Source: Arthrobacter sp. GMC3 (GTDB taxonomy: Bacteria > Actinomycetota > Actinomycetes > Actinomycetales > Micrococcaceae). From it: DNA of 64,000 nucleotides. This document shows, piece after piece, positions 7,934 through 17,421 of this stretch. How positions within the stretch are numbered: the first letter of the stretch is position 1; the number at the start of each line of letters is the position of its first letter. Where the stretch lies: contig NZ_PJIO01000002.1 of the NCBI RefSeq assembly GCF_002929305.1, positions 372,001 to 436,000 on the forward strand, given 5' to 3'. Below the pieces are notes generated by a model. The model saw only the letters and a list, made by a program, of their open reading frames with translations. It did no database searches and was not told the DNA's origin. Made by a program: the position numbers and the translations under genes.

Positions 7934-8806
7934 ATGGCAAGGAAACTTCGCGCAAGTCAACGCGCCGAGCTCTATCTGATCGACGTGGACACCGCGGAGG
8001 CGACCCTGCGCTTCACCTCCGACACCCTGCTGTTTGAGGCCCCGAATTGGAGCCCCGACGGTTTATCGCTTTTCATCAACGGTGACGGCGGGCTCTTCCA
8101 ACTGGCGGTCGACGCCGGGGACCTCCATGAGGTTGACCTGGACGGCATCACCGAGATCAACAATGACCACGTGCTGAGTCCAGACGGGAGCACCGCCTAC
8201 GTTTCCAGCGAGGACGGCCACATCCACGCCGTGGACATCGCCGGTGGTGGGACTCGCCAGGTCACCACGGACAAGGACACGCCCTTCCGGCACTACCTCC
8301 ACGGCATTTCACCCGATGGAGAGACGCTGGCCTACATTGGCCTGGCCGTGGACGGCGAACAGGTGCGCACCAACGTCTACACGGTCCCATCAAATGGCGG
8401 CTTGGATGTCCAGCTGACAAATGACAATTTCCCCGACGACGGCGCCGAGTTTTCCCCCGACGGGCAGTGGATCTATTTCAACTCGGAACGCGGCTCAACC
8501 ACGCCGGGCCACGCCCAGCTGTTCAGGATGCCGGCTCTGGGAGGCGACGCCGAGCAACTCACCTTTGACGAACGCGTGAACTGGTTCCCGCATCCGTCAC
8601 CGGATGGCACCCGGATTGCCTATGTGAGTTTCCCGCCGGGCACGCTGGGCCACCCAGAAAACGTCGACGTCGTGGTGCGGCTCCTGGACGCGGACGGCGC
8701 GATCCGAGATCTCGCCTGGGCGTTTGGCGGCCAGGGCACCATGAATGTTCCGAGTTGGTCGCCCGACGGCAGCAAGATTGCCATCGTCGCCTACCCGCTC
8801 CGCTAG
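7934..8806 (+). CDS. TolB-like beta-propeller (WD40/PD40 repeat) protein
   Basis: A 290-residue protein built of repeated blades of the PD40 type: PNWSPDGLSLFI, VLSPDGSTAYVS, GISPDGETLAYIG, EFSPDGQWIYFNS, PHPSPDGTRIAYVS and PSWSPDGSKIAIV. About six blades fill the protein. There is no signal peptide, unlike periplasmic TolB, so a cytoplasmic role is likely. Such stand-alone proteins are often annotated as biopolymer-transport TolB-like, but their biochemical role is not established. It sits between two terminators and appears monocistronic. ATG 7934 follows a weak GGGAGA site. Confidence 0.8.
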   Translation: MARKLRASQRAELYLIDVDTAEATLRFTSDTLLFEAPNWSPDGLSLFINGDGGLFQLAVDAGDLHEVDLDGITEINNDHVLSPDGSTAYVSSEDGHIHAVDIAGGGTRQVTTDKDTPFRHYLHGISPDGETLAYIGLAVDGEQVRTNVYTVPSNGGLDVQLTNDNFPDDGAEFSPDGQWIYFNSERGSTTPGHAQLFRMPALGGDAEQLTFDERVNWFPHPSPDGTRIAYVSFPPGTLGHPENVDVVVRLLDADGAIRDLAWAFGGQGTMNVPSWSPDGSKIAIVAYPLR

Positions 8807-8818
8807 GTCCCCAGCCTC

Positions 8819-8851
8819 GGCCCGGGCCCCTCGCCGGCGGGGGCCCGGGCC
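8819..8851. terminator. Bidirectional terminator hairpin
   Basis: GGCCCGGGCCCC at 8819-8830 pairs perfectly with 8840-8851. It lies between the convergent beta-propeller gene (+) and protease gene (-). Confidence 0.75.
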
Positions 8852-8856
8852 GCGGC

Positions 8857-9951
8857 TTAGGGGATGGTTCCCAGTGTTAGCTTGGTGGTGGCCGTCTTGC
8901 CGCCCCGGACGTAGGTGACTTGGACGGTGTCGCCGGCCTTCCGTGCCAGCGTGACTTCGGTGAGCACGGCGATGCTGGTGGCTGGCCGCTTGTCCAACAG
9001 TGTTACGACGTCGCTGGGCTTCAGGCCCGCTTTGTCGGCGGGGCCGCCGGGGGCGACGGCCTGCAAGTACAGTCCGTCCGACACCCCAAACTGTGCTGCG
9101 GCCTCGGGCGGGAGCGGGACAGCGCTGACGCCGAAGAACGGGTAGGCAACCTTGCCTGTGTCAATGAGTTGCTCGGTGATCCGGGCCGCCAGGTCCACGG
9201 GGATGGAGAATCCAATGCCGACGCTGCCGGTGGAAACGTTGGCCTCATTGGGGATGGTGGCGATGGCGCTGTTGATGCCAATCAGTTTCCCGGCGCAGTC
9301 AACCAGCGCGCCGCCGGAATTTCCGGGGTTGATGGAGGCATCAGTCTGGATGGCGCCAACCAGTACGGCTGAGGTGTCGTCGTCACTGGGAACGGGTACG
9401 TTCCGGCCCAGCGCGCTGACAATGCCTGAGGTGACTGTGCTGGAGAGCCCTAGAGGTGCCCCGAGCGCAACCACCGGCTGGCCCACCAGGACGTCGGCGG
9501 ACTTTCCCAGCACAACGATTGGCAGGTCTTTGCTGGACTTCACCTTCAGGACTGCCAAATCCGATTTGGGGTCGCGGCCCACAAGTTCCGCCTCGGAGCT
9601 GTTGCCGTCGCTGAACAACACCTCAATGGTGCCGCCGTTCGCTGCCGGGGAAATGACGTGGTTGTTGGTCATGATGTAGCCCTCCTTGCGGACGATGACC
9701 CCGCTTCCCACGCCATTCGCCTCGCCATTGCTGACGGAGACGGTGACCACCCCGGGCAGCACCTGATTGGCAACGGCCGTGGAATCACACACCCCTGCAC
9801 CGGCAGCAACGCTTGTGGTCGCGGGGCGCGTCAAAAGGTAGGTGATCCAGCCTCCGGCCAGCCCCGCCACTAGTGCCAGGGCAACGGCACTGGCGATGAC
9901 GGCGGACAATGGCAGGCGCCTGAACCAGGGGATGCTGGGCGGTTGGTGCAT
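8857..9951 (-). CDS. Membrane-anchored HtrA/DegP-like serine protease with PDZ domain
   Basis: A 364-residue protein. A hydrophobic anchor (about residues 14-41, LPLSAVIASAVALALVAG) is followed by a trypsin-like domain with the catalytic triad His98 (TNNHV), Asp131 (KSDLAVLKV) and Ser212 (NPGNSGGALVD). A C-terminal PDZ domain follows (GLYLQAVAPGGPADKAGL). The family degrades or processes misfolded envelope proteins outside the membrane. I chose ATG 9951 because GGAG lies six bases upstream; in-frame starts at 9963 and 9987 are possible. It appears monocistronic. Confidence 0.9.
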   Translation of the reverse strand: MHQPPSIPWFRRLPLSAVIASAVALALVAGLAGGWITYLLTRPATTSVAAGAGVCDSTAVANQVLPGVVTVSVSNGEANGVGSGVIVRKEGYIMTNNHVISPAANGGTIEVLFSDGNSSEAELVGRDPKSDLAVLKVKSSKDLPIVVLGKSADVLVGQPVVALGAPLGLSSTVTSGIVSALGRNVPVPSDDDTSAVLVGAIQTDASINPGNSGGALVDCAGKLIGINSAIATIPNEANVSTGSVGIGFSIPVDLAARITEQLIDTGKVAYPFFGVSAVPLPPEAAAQFGVSDGLYLQAVAPGGPADKAGLKPSDVVTLLDKRPATSIAVLTEVTLARKAGDTVQVTYVRGGKTATTKLTLGTIP

Positions 9952-10047
9952 GGAGGGCTCCATTCGTGACAACAGCGGGAACTGCAAGAAATTCCAGCCT
10001 ACGTCACCGCATTCAGCGCCGCGCCCACCCCGGATCGGCGCTTAACC

Positions 10048-10085
10048 AAAAAAGCGGGCCAGCCGGTGGAAACCGACCAGCCCGC
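10048..10085 (-). terminator. Intrinsic terminator of the DsbA-like gene
   Basis: On the minus strand, GCGGGCTGGTCGGT pairs with ACCGGCTGGCCCGC around TTCC, apart from one mismatch, and is followed directly by six T residues. It lies 13 bases after the stop of the gene at 10098. Confidence 0.85.
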
Positions 10086-10097
10086 AAAGATGCTGCT

Positions 10098-10802
10098 TTA
10101 GATGGCGCAGCCGTCAGGTCCGCACGCCGCGGCATCGGTTCCGCCGGCGCTGACCATGGTCAGCGGGTTGGCCTCTTGCCAGGCTTCCTCAAGGGCCTGC
10201 GTGAACAACGCAGCGGGCTGGGCACCGGAGATGCCGTACTTGCGGTCGATGACAAAGAACGGCACGCCGGTGACGCCAATGGCGCGGGCCTCGGCGAAGT
10301 CGTCGCGGACCTCATCGGCGTACTTGTCGGTGTCCAGGGCTTCATTGATTTCGACGGCGTCCAGGCCGGCGTCGGTGCCAATCCGCACCAGTGCTTCACG
10401 GTTGCCGATGTCGGCCCCGTGCTCAAAGTGGGCCGACAGGAGGGCTTCCTTGACGACGTCGGCCTTTCCATGCGAGGCAGCCAGGTGCAGCAGTTGGTGC
10501 GCGTTGAAACTGTTGGCGACCACCACGTCGTCGAACTTGTAGTTCAGACCCTCTGCGGCAGCCTGCTCGGTGACATGGGCAAACATGCCCTTAACCTGTG
10601 CCGGGTCCATGCCCTTGCGATCGCTCAGGTAGCTCAGCTCGGTGCCGTCGTAGTGCTCGGGGATGGTGGGGTCCAGCTGGTAGCTGCGCCACTGCACCTC
10701 CACGGAATCCTTGTGCGGGAACGCATTCAGTGCGGTTTCAAAACGGCGCTTGCCAATGTAGCACCAGGGGCAGGCCACATCGGACCAAATCTCAATCTTC
10801 AT
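10098..10802 (-). CDS. DsbA family oxidoreductase (FrnE-like)
   Basis: A 234-residue thioredoxin-fold protein. The active site CPWC lies at residues 11-14 in MKIEIWSDVACPWCYIGKRR, and the cis-proline segment GVTGVPFFVID follows later, as in FrnE/2-hydroxychromene-carboxylate isomerase-like proteins. There is no signal peptide, so it is cytoplasmic; FrnE relatives act in disulfide exchange under oxidative stress. The C-terminus ends in AAACGPDGC, a second cysteine pair of the kind seen in FrnE proteins. Start ATG 10802; the frame extends upstream without a conserved sequence. A long hairpin separates it from aceB upstream, and an intrinsic terminator follows it. Confidence 0.88.
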   Translation of the reverse strand: MKIEIWSDVACPWCYIGKRRFETALNAFPHKDSVEVQWRSYQLDPTIPEHYDGTELSYLSDRKGMDPAQVKGMFAHVTEQAAAEGLNYKFDDVVVANSFNAHQLLHLAASHGKADVVKEALLSAHFEHGADIGNREALVRIGTDAGLDAVEINEALDTDKYADEVRDDFAEARAIGVTGVPFFVIDRKYGISGAQPAALFTQALEEAWQEANPLTMVSAGGTDAAACGPDGCAI

Positions 10803-10851
10803 ACTTCGCCCAACAGGAAGTGTGCGGCGATTATTCCGGCCCTGCGCCACG

Positions 10852-10908
10852 CGAGAGGGCAGCAGTTGTTGATGTTCGCCTTGAACATCAACAACTACTG
10901 CCCTCTCG
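10852..10908 (-). terminator. Hairpin between aceB and the DsbA-like gene
   Basis: CGAGAGGGCAG at 10852-10862 and AGTTGTTGATGTTC just after it pair with the complementary block ending at 10908 around a 5-nt loop, with only a small internal bulge. It lies downstream of aceB on the minus strand. Confidence 0.75.
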
Positions 10909-10997
10909 GCGGGGGTTGAGGCTGGCCCGCCGGGACCCGACCATCGGGCCTGCAGTGGCGACTTATCCGGTACGAGCCAGCCAAACTTGTGGTGCGA

Positions 10998-12671
10998 CTA
11001 CACCGCGGCGAGCTCGCGTGCCTTGACGGTTTGCGGGGTCTCCGGCTCCGGGGTCTCGGACAGGTAGTCCGAGTACGCGGAGAGTGTCAGGAAGGTGGGG
11101 AACTCCTCGCCGAGGGCCACTGCCTCGAAGATTTCCAAGGCGTCCTCGAATCGGTCGGCGTCGAAGCGGGGCATCTTTTCAAATTCCTCCTCCAGCATCT
11201 CCTTGACCCAGTCGAAGGTGATCAGCTCACCCGTATCCGTGATGGCCTGGCTGTGGATCCACTGCCAGATCTGGGACCGGGAGATTTCCGCCGTGGCGGC
11301 ATCCTCCATGAGGTTGTTCAGGGCGACGGCGCCGTGACCGCGCAGCCAGGACTCGATGTACTGGATGCCCACCCAAATGTTGGCGCGGATGCCTTCTTCG
11401 GTGATGGTGCCGGTGGTGCTGGCGACGTCGAGCAAAGCCCGGTCGTCGGGCTCCACGTCCTCGCGGGTCCGGCTGATCTGGTTGGGATTCCAGCCAAGGA
11501 CCTCGTCGAAGACCTCCATGGCCACGGGGACCAGATCCGGATGGGCAACCCAGGAACCGTCGAAGCCGTCGTTTGCCTCCCGCGTCTTGTCGGCACGTAC
11601 CTTGTCCATGGCATTCGCGTTGGCTTCGGGATCGCGACGGTTGGGGACAAATGCGGCCATGCCCCCAATCGCCATGGCACCGCGACGGTGGCATGCCCGA
11701 ACCAATTGCTCCGTGTAGGCGCGCATGAACGGAGCCGTCATGGTGATCTGGTTCCGGTCAGGGAGCACAAAACGCGGGCCGCGGGTGCGGAAATTCTTGA
11801 TCACCGAGAACAAGTAATCCCAGCGGCCAGCGTTCAGGCCCGAGGCGTGATCGCGCAGTTCGTACAGGATCTCCTCCATCTCAAACGCGGCAGTGATGGT
11901 CTCGATCAGGACGGTTGCCCGGATGGTTCCCTGGGGAATGCCGAGCAGATCCTGGGCCTGGATGAAGATGTCATTCCAGAGGCGTGCCTCCAAGTGGTTT
12001 TCAATCTTCGGCAGGTAAAAGTAGGGACCCTTCCCCTGGGCGATCAGGCGCTGTGCGTTGTGGAAGAAGAACAGGCCAAAGTCCACGATGCCGCCGGCCA
12101 TCGGCTTGCCGTTGATCAGCAGGTGCTTCTCCGGCAGGTGCCAGCCGCGGGGGCGGACCACGATGGTGGGCAGTTCCTCCTGCGGAGCGAGGCGGTACTC
12201 CTTGCCTTCGGCGCTGATGAAGTCAATGCGACGTTCCAGCGCATCGATCAGGTTCAGCTGGCCGCGGATCACATTGCCCCAGGTGGGGGTGGAGGAATCC
12301 TCCATGTCAGCCAGCCACACCTTGGCGCCGGAGTTCAGGGCGTTGATGGTCATCTTTCTATCCACCGGCCCGGTGATTTCCACGCGGCGGTCCTCCAGGC
12401 CGGGGGCCGGCGGGGCCACCCTCCAGCGAGGATCCTCACGGATTGTGGAGGTGTGGGCCAGGAAACGAGGATCGGAACCGCTCAAGATCTGGCGGCGACG
12501 GGTTTGCCGGGCATCGAGCAATTCCTGGCGTCGCGCCGTCGTCGTGCGGTTCAAAGCTGCGATGAAATCCAGGGCCTCGGGGGTCAGGATTTCCTCTTGG
12601 CGGTGGATGGGCTGTGCGGTCAAAGTGATGCCGTTGAACGTGATGCCGTTCAAGCTGTTTGTTGAGTTCAC
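10998..12671 (-). CDS. aceB: Malate synthase A
   Basis: A 557-residue malate synthase of the A (AceB) type, which condenses glyoxylate with acetyl-CoA to malate in the glyoxylate shunt. Family landmarks are intact: [49 protein letters not shown] (metal and substrate Glu), the [13 protein letters not shown] signature and [18 protein letters not shown] C-terminal loop ([12 protein letters not shown]). The length is about the 530-560 usual for this type. GTG start at 12671 with GGAGACGC upstream. It follows aceA by 25 nt on the same strand, so the two shunt enzymes are co-transcribed. Confidence 0.96.
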   Translation of the reverse strand: MNSTNSLNGITFNGITLTAQPIHRQEEILTPEALDFIAALNRTTTARRQELLDARQTRRRQILSGSDPRFLAHTSTIREDPRWRVAPPAPGLEDRRVEITGPVDRKMTINALNSGAKVWLADMEDSSTPTWGNVIRGQLNLIDALERRIDFISAEGKEYRLAPQEELPTIVVRPRGWHLPEKHLLINGKPMAGGIVDFGLFFFHNAQRLIAQGKGPYFYLPKIENHLEARLWNDIFIQAQDLLGIPQGTIRATVLIETITAAFEMEEILYELRDHASGLNAGRWDYLFSVIKNFRTRGPRFVLPDRNQITMTAPFMRAYTEQLVRACHRRGAMAIGGMAAFVPNRRDPEANANAMDKVRADKTREANDGFDGSWVAHPDLVPVAMEVFDEVLGWNPNQISRTREDVEPDDRALLDVASTTGTITEEGIRANIWVGIQYIESWLRGHGAVALNNLMEDAATAEISRSQIWQWIHSQAITDTGELITFDWVKEMLEEEFEKMPRFDADRFEDALEIFEAVALGEEFPTFLTLSAYSDYLSETPEPETPQTVKARELAAV

Positions 12672-12696
12672 GGGAGCGTCTCCAAAGAATAAGGGG

Positions 12697-14019
12697 TTAG
12701 TGGAACTGCTGGGCTTCGGTGGAGCCGGCCAGTGCGAGGGTTCCGCTGTTTGGGTTCAGCGCGCTCGCGACCAGATCGAAGTAGCCTGTGCCTACTTCGC
12801 GCTGGTGCTTGGTTGCGGTATAGCCGCGATCTTCTGCGCCAAATTCGCGCTCCTGCAGTTCGACGTAGGCGCTCATCCCGTCCCGGGCGTAACCGTGGGC
12901 GAGGTCAAACATCGAGTAGTTCAGGGCATGGAAGCCAGCCAAGGTGATGAACTGGAACTTGAAGCCCATGGCGCCGAGTTCGCGTTGGAACTTGGCGATG
13001 GTGGCGTCGTCCAAATGTTTTCTCCAGTTGAACGACGGCGAGCAGTTGTAAGCGAGCATCTGGTCGGGGAATTCGGCGTGGACGGCGTCGGCAAATTTCT
13101 TTGCCAGGGCCAGGTCCGGGGTGCCTGTTTCCATCCAGATGAGATCGGCGTGCGGTGCGTAGGCCAAGGCCCGGGCAATGCACGGTTCAATCCCGTTGCG
13201 CACGTTGTAGAAGCCTTCGGGTGTGCGCTCGCCGGTGACAAATGGCTTGTCTCGGTCGTCCACGTCGGAGGTGATCAAGGTGGCCGCCTCGGCATCGGTG
13301 CGGGCAATGATCACGGATGGGACGCCGGCGACGTCGGCCGCGAGCCGTGCCGCGTTCAGCGTGCGGACGTGCTGGGCCGTGGGGATCAAGACCTTGCCGC
13401 CCAGGTGCCCGCACTTCTTTTCGCTGGCGAGCTGGTCTTCCCAGTGCACTCCCGCCGCGCCAGCTGCGATCATCGACTTCATGAGCTCGTAGGCGTTCAA
13501 CGGACCGCCAAAGCCGGCCTCGGCGTCGGCAACAATCGGCACCATCCAGTCCTCAACGGACTGCTTGCCTTCTGAGAATTCAATCTGGTCCGCCCGCAAC
13601 AGTGCGTTGTTGATGCGCCGGACCACCGTGGGGACCGAGTTGACCGGGTACAGGGACTGATCCGGGTAGGTGTTGCCCGAGGTGTTAGCGTCGGCGGCAA
13701 CCTGCCAGCCGGAAAGGTAAATGGCCTTCAGCCCTGCCTTGACCTGCTGCACGGCCTGATTGCCGGTCAGTGCGCCAAGGGCGTGGGTGTAGTCGTTGGG
13801 GCCGGCATTGCGGAGTTGGTCCCAGAGTTTTTCGGCGCCGCGGCGGGCTAGGGTTTGTTCCTCGGTGACGCGTCCGCGGAGCTTGACGACGTCGTTCGCC
13901 GTGTAGCTGCGTTCGATCCCGTCCCAGCGGGGATTGGCAGCCCATTCGAGTTCGAGAGCGGCGGCGGCCTGCGCGTTGTTCTGCTCCGGCGTCTTTGCGG
14001 GTTCAAATGCTGCAGTCAT
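12697..14019 (-). CDS. aceA: Isocitrate lyase
   Basis: A 440-residue isocitrate lyase, splitting isocitrate into glyoxylate and succinate so that acetate or fatty acids can supply carbon. The catalytic KKCGHLGG loop is present ([15 protein letters not shown]), with [17 protein letters not shown] binding metal before it and YNCSPSFNW near the C-terminus. I chose ATG 14019 because AAGGAG lies nine bases upstream; the frame extends to 14067 without conserved sequence. First gene of the aceA-aceB operon and divergent from the RamB-like regulator, whose family controls these genes in corynebacteria. Confidence 0.97.
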   Translation of the reverse strand: MTAAFEPAKTPEQNNAQAAAALELEWAANPRWDGIERSYTANDVVKLRGRVTEEQTLARRGAEKLWDQLRNAGPNDYTHALGALTGNQAVQQVKAGLKAIYLSGWQVAADANTSGNTYPDQSLYPVNSVPTVVRRINNALLRADQIEFSEGKQSVEDWMVPIVADAEAGFGGPLNAYELMKSMIAAGAAGVHWEDQLASEKKCGHLGGKVLIPTAQHVRTLNAARLAADVAGVPSVIIARTDAEAATLITSDVDDRDKPFVTGERTPEGFYNVRNGIEPCIARALAYAPHADLIWMETGTPDLALAKKFADAVHAEFPDQMLAYNCSPSFNWRKHLDDATIAKFQRELGAMGFKFQFITLAGFHALNYSMFDLAHGYARDGMSAYVELQEREFGAEDRGYTATKHQREVGTGYFDLVASALNPNSGTLALAGSTEAQQFH

Positions 14020-14142
14020 GGTGCTCACTCCTTGGTGATTTCTCGTGTTCCTTCTTCGTAATTTCAACTATTCAGGGCTTTCCAAGGCGTTACTAGGGGT
14101 AATTAGTGGAAAGATCTGCACTTCTTCCCTTATTCTCAAGAA
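14020..14142. promoter_or_regulatory. Divergent aceA / ramB intergenic promoter region
   Basis: These 123 bp must contain both start regions. I saw no convincing match to the corynebacterial RamB element. A small repeat, TTACTAGGGGTAA (14090-14102), has 4-bp arms and is too weak to call an operator. Confidence 0.4.
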
Positions 14143-15630
14143 ATGAACAATGCGGGTTGGAACCTCAGTGATTCACCGTCCACCGATAGCGGCGCCAACG
14201 GCGAGCTGGACATGATCGCCCTAGGGAGGCGGGTAAGGTTTCTGCGCAAGAAACTGGGCCTGACCCTTGATGACTTGAGCGCCAAGGTGGGGGCCGCGCC
14301 GTCGCAGTTGTCCCTCATCGAAAACGGGAAACGTGAGCCCAAACTGACCCTGCTCCAGCACCTTGCCGGGGCACTCGGCGTCGGACTTGAGCAACTGCTC
14401 GGAGCCGAGCCGCCAAGCCGCCGGGCCGCCCTGGAAATCGAGTTGGAAAGGGCCCAACGTGGCCCGCTGTACCAGTCGCTGGGACTGCCGAAAGTTCGCG
14501 TCAGTTCACGCCTTTCCACGGAAGTGCTGGAGTCGTTGGTGGGCCTGCAACATGAACTGGAACGCCGGTTGGATGAGCAGTCGGCCACCCCCGAGGAGGC
14601 GCGCCGGGCCAACGTTGAGCTGCGCATGGAGATGCGCGCCCGCAACAACTACTATCCAGAAATTGAAGTTCAGGCGCAGGAACTGCTCACCAAGGTGGGT
14701 CATGACCGCGGCCCGCTCTCTCATCACGTGGCCGCGGACATTGCCGAACACCTCGGTTTTGACCTGCACTATGTGGGGGATTTGCCGCATTCCACCCGCT
14801 CGGTGACTGATTTGAAGAATCACCGAATTTATCTCACCCAGGGACAGCGCTCCGACCATGACCCCCGCTCGGTGCTCCTACAAGCCCTGGGCCACTACGT
14901 CCTGGGGCATCAGACGCCCCGCAACTACGCGGACTTTTTGCGCCAGCGCGTCTACACGAACTATTTTGCGGCGTCATTGCTGATGCCCGAGCGTGCCACC
15001 GTGGACTTCCTGAAGGAGGCCAAGGCGGCGAAGGAATTGGCCATCGAGGACATTCGGGACGCTTTTGCCGTCTCCTATGAAACTGCGGCGCACCGGTTTA
15101 CCAACCTGGCCACCGAACACCTGGGCATCACCACGCACTTCCAAAAAGTGCACGAGTCCGGGATCCTCCACAAGGCCTACGAGAACGACGGCGTGAACTT
15201 TCCTGCCGACCACACCGGCGCCATTGAGGGCCAGGCGGTGTGCAGGTTCTGGACCTCACGGGCCGTGTTTGAGGTGCCGGACAAGTTCCGGGCGTTCAAC
15301 CAGTACACCGACACCGCCGTGGGCACCTACTGGTGCACGGCCCGAACCGAGCGCCATTCCTCGGGCGAGTATTCCTTGAGCATCGGGGTGCCGTACGCGC
15401 ATGTGAAGTGGTTCCGGGGCCGAGACACCACCGAACGTTCGCAGTCCAGATGCCCGGATCCGGCCTGCTGCCGCCAGCCCCCTGCAGCTTTGTCGGCGCA
15501 ATGGGCCGGGAACGCCTGGCCCTCCACCCGCGCCAACTCACACCTTCTGGCCGCCATGCCGCAGGGGGCCTTTCCCGGTGTCGACGAGACAGAGGTGTAC
15601 AAGTTCCTGGCAGCCCACGAAGGGCGGTAG
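14143..15630 (+). CDS. ramB: RamB/ScfR-type short-chain fatty acyl transcriptional regulator
   Basis: A 495-residue regulator. Domains in order: a Xre-type helix-turn-helix (about residues 27-87, LRKKLGLTLDDLSAKVGAAP), a linker with an ImmA/IrrE-like domain (about 175-345), and a C-terminal DUF2083-type region with a cysteine cluster (RCPDPACC, near 430). The peptidase-like zinc motif is degenerate, reading ALGHYVLGHQ instead of HExxH, as expected if it only senses a ligand. Family members respond to acyl-CoAs and control aceA/aceB, the methylcitrate cycle or acetate activation. Its position divergent from aceA supports direct local control. Confidence 0.88.
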   Translation: MNNAGWNLSDSPSTDSGANGELDMIALGRRVRFLRKKLGLTLDDLSAKVGAAPSQLSLIENGKREPKLTLLQHLAGALGVGLEQLLGAEPPSRRAALEIELERAQRGPLYQSLGLPKVRVSSRLSTEVLESLVGLQHELERRLDEQSATPEEARRANVELRMEMRARNNYYPEIEVQAQELLTKVGHDRGPLSHHVAADIAEHLGFDLHYVGDLPHSTRSVTDLKNHRIYLTQGQRSDHDPRSVLLQALGHYVLGHQTPRNYADFLRQRVYTNYFAASLLMPERATVDFLKEAKAAKELAIEDIRDAFAVSYETAAHRFTNLATEHLGITTHFQKVHESGILHKAYENDGVNFPADHTGAIEGQAVCRFWTSRAVFEVPDKFRAFNQYTDTAVGTYWCTARTERHSSGEYSLSIGVPYAHVKWFRGRDTTERSQSRCPDPACCRQPPAALSAQWAGNAWPSTRANSHLLAAMPQGAFPGVDETEVYKFLAAHEGR

Positions 15631-15748
15631 GGCTGGAGGTTCCACGGATCTTTGCCTGACGTTCACCCGGTGACGGGTTCATATTCCCTCACCGCGACAT
15701 AGCGTGAAGGTGGCAACAGAGCCAAAGCTCCTAGAGTGAGGAACCATC

Positions 15749-16573
15749 ATGACCACGAACCAGATCCCCGTCGTTTTGACCCCCGAGGCTGCCAGCGACG
15801 AAGACGTCGTCGGCAGTAACGTCACAGTGGTGAACCGGATGTACCAGGCACTTTTGAACGCCGCGGAAATCGCCCCCGATGCGCTGCGCAGCTACTTTGT
15901 TGACTTTTATCTCACGCAAGCGCTCGACGGCGGATTTGCCCAGTACGTCTTCATGACCCCCGACCGGGTGGAACTCGATGGCTACATTCGGGAAGGGCTA
16001 ACCGCCATGGGGGCCGCGGGGCACCTGGAACTCTTCAACCGCACCGCGGCCTTGTACGACTCTCTGGCCGACAACGACGCGGAGGCCTACCTCGAAGGCG
16101 ATGGTGAAGAAGGCTCCGACGGTGTCACGGCCATGGAAGCACTCGACAGCGAATTTGAGGAACTGCTGGAGACCGAGGACGTCACAGGCCTGAACGCCGC
16201 CTGGCTCCGCCGCCAGGAACTCCTGTTGGTCCTTGATGACTCGGAGCTTGCAGCCCATATCGCAGCGCGCGTTGCGCAGATCCCGGACCTTGCCGAGCGC
16301 CAAGCCGAGGCAGAGAGCGAAAACACTCCCGAATTCAAAGCCATCATTGACGAACTCTGCGACATCGCCGGGCACGAGCTGGTGAAAATTACCATGGGCG
16401 ACCCGAACTTCGAACACAACGGGGAAAAGGTGCTGGCCTGGCACTTCACCACAGACCAGGGCAGCTACATCATGATCGAGGAAGACCTGGAAGCCTTCAT
16501 GATCAACCCGGACACCAAAGAAGTCATCGCCCTGCTCGAGTTTGAAGATGAAGAAGAACTCGCCGTGGGGTAG
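15749..16573 (+). CDS. Acidic DMP19-like (DUF4375) protein
   Basis: A 274-residue, strongly acidic protein. The segment DFYLTQALDGGFAQYVF matches the NGGF-Q-F core of the DMP19/DUF4375 family, named after a Neisseria DNA-mimic protein. The C-terminal half is rich in Glu/Asp and ends DEEELAVG, with a second block (ESENTPEFKAIIDELCDI) that looks like a separate domain. GAGGAACC before ATG 15749 is a good ribosome site. It follows ramB on the same strand after 118 bp. DNA mimicry is known for one family member only and is not shown here. Confidence 0.6.
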   Translation: MTTNQIPVVLTPEAASDEDVVGSNVTVVNRMYQALLNAAEIAPDALRSYFVDFYLTQALDGGFAQYVFMTPDRVELDGYIREGLTAMGAAGHLELFNRTAALYDSLADNDAEAYLEGDGEEGSDGVTAMEALDSEFEELLETEDVTGLNAAWLRRQELLLVLDDSELAAHIAARVAQIPDLAERQAEAESENTPEFKAIIDELCDIAGHELVKITMGDPNFEHNGEKVLAWHFTTDQGSYIMIEEDLEAFMINPDTKEVIALLEFEDEEELAVG

Positions 16574-16829
16574 TTCGCACTGGGCGGCTATCCACGCCGC
16601 GAGCGGCCAAATCCTTCCCTTATGCGCTCGGCCCACCCGGAGTTCGGTGCATCTTGCCCAGGGGCGCTGAACTCAAAGCGAGTCGTACGCATAAGGGAGG
16701 GATCCGTCGTCGGAGTTGCCCTCATGCGGCAAAGCCGGTTCGGGTCACGCGCAGCACGGCTGCCTCAGGTCGCTGAGACGGTGGACACGTGAGGCGGGCG
16801 GCTGGAGCAAGGTGCCGTAAGGTCAACGC
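16574..16829. other. Intergenic region with long-spaced inverted repeat
   Basis: No gene was found. TCCCTTATGCG at 16616-16626 and its exact complement at 16688-16698 are separated by 61 bp and could form the base of a terminator or cruciform. The TTATGCG core recurs in hairpins at 39.2 kb. Confidence 0.5.
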
Positions 16830-17348
16830 ATGGATGATCTCAAATGGAGCGTTACGGCCCCCGAGGCGGCCGCATGGCAGGCGATGCCCTTTGCCCCCGG
16901 CCTTTACAAGGTGTTCTTGACCGGAACCCTGCCCAAGGATGTTCACTGGCCTGCTGAGCTGGTCCCACTCAAGCGCGGGGATCTGATTTACGTGGGCAAG
17001 GCGAGCAACCTGCGCGGCCGGGCCAGGCACCACGCCGTGCAAACCTCAAAGTCCACTTTCCGCCGTTCCCTGGCCGCCCTTCTGGGTCTCCAAGCCCAAT
17101 GGCACGGGCGATCCGCGCATCCGCGGCTGACCGATCCCGACGAAGAAATTCTCAGCGCGTGGATGGTAGCCAACCTTGGCATGTCGTTTTGCGTGCTGCC
17201 GAAGCCGGAGCTCATGGCCGAACTTGAAGAATCCATGCGTGAAGAGCTGCTCCCGCCGTTGAACCGGGACGGGCGAACCCCCGAACAGCTTCACGTCTCC
17301 TCCATGGCGGCAATCGCACATCGCAACGCCCTGCGCGATAAGGGCTAA
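16830..17348 (+). CDS. Stand-alone GIY-YIG-like protein
   Basis: A 172-residue protein with the two GIY-YIG strands: GLYKVFL (near residue 24) replaces GIYxxy, and DLIYVGKASNLRGRARHH (near 50-67) matches the YVGKA-R-H part with the conserved Arg and His. The family covers homing nucleases, UvrC-like nucleases and many small proteins of unknown role. A downstream Glu-rich helix (AELEESMREELLPPLNRDG) matches the late acidic-plus-Asn part of the fold. No partner gene suggests a restriction or repair system. Start ATG 16830; a purine-rich GGTGCCGTAAGG sits upstream. Confidence 0.72.
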   Translation: MDDLKWSVTAPEAAAWQAMPFAPGLYKVFLTGTLPKDVHWPAELVPLKRGDLIYVGKASNLRGRARHHAVQTSKSTFRRSLAALLGLQAQWHGRSAHPRLTDPDEEILSAWMVANLGMSFCVLPKPELMAELEESMREELLPPLNRDGRTPEQLHVSSMAAIAHRNALRDKG

Positions 17349-17377
17349 GGGCCGCCGGCGGCGGGCCACGCGGACAA

Positions 17378-17421
17378 GTTGCCGCCAGCCTTGCTCAACG
17401 GCGTGGTGCCCTGGCGGCAAC
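17378..17421. terminator. Convergent terminator hairpin
   Basis: GTTGCCGCCAG (17378-17388) pairs perfectly with CTGGCGGCAAC (17411-17421). It lies between the convergent GIY-YIG and COG4705 genes and overlaps the last codons of the latter. Confidence 0.6.

Noticed and set aside
14086..14102. TTACTAGGGGTAA as a RamB operator
   Set aside because: Four-base arms are too short and it does not resemble the known corynebacterial site.
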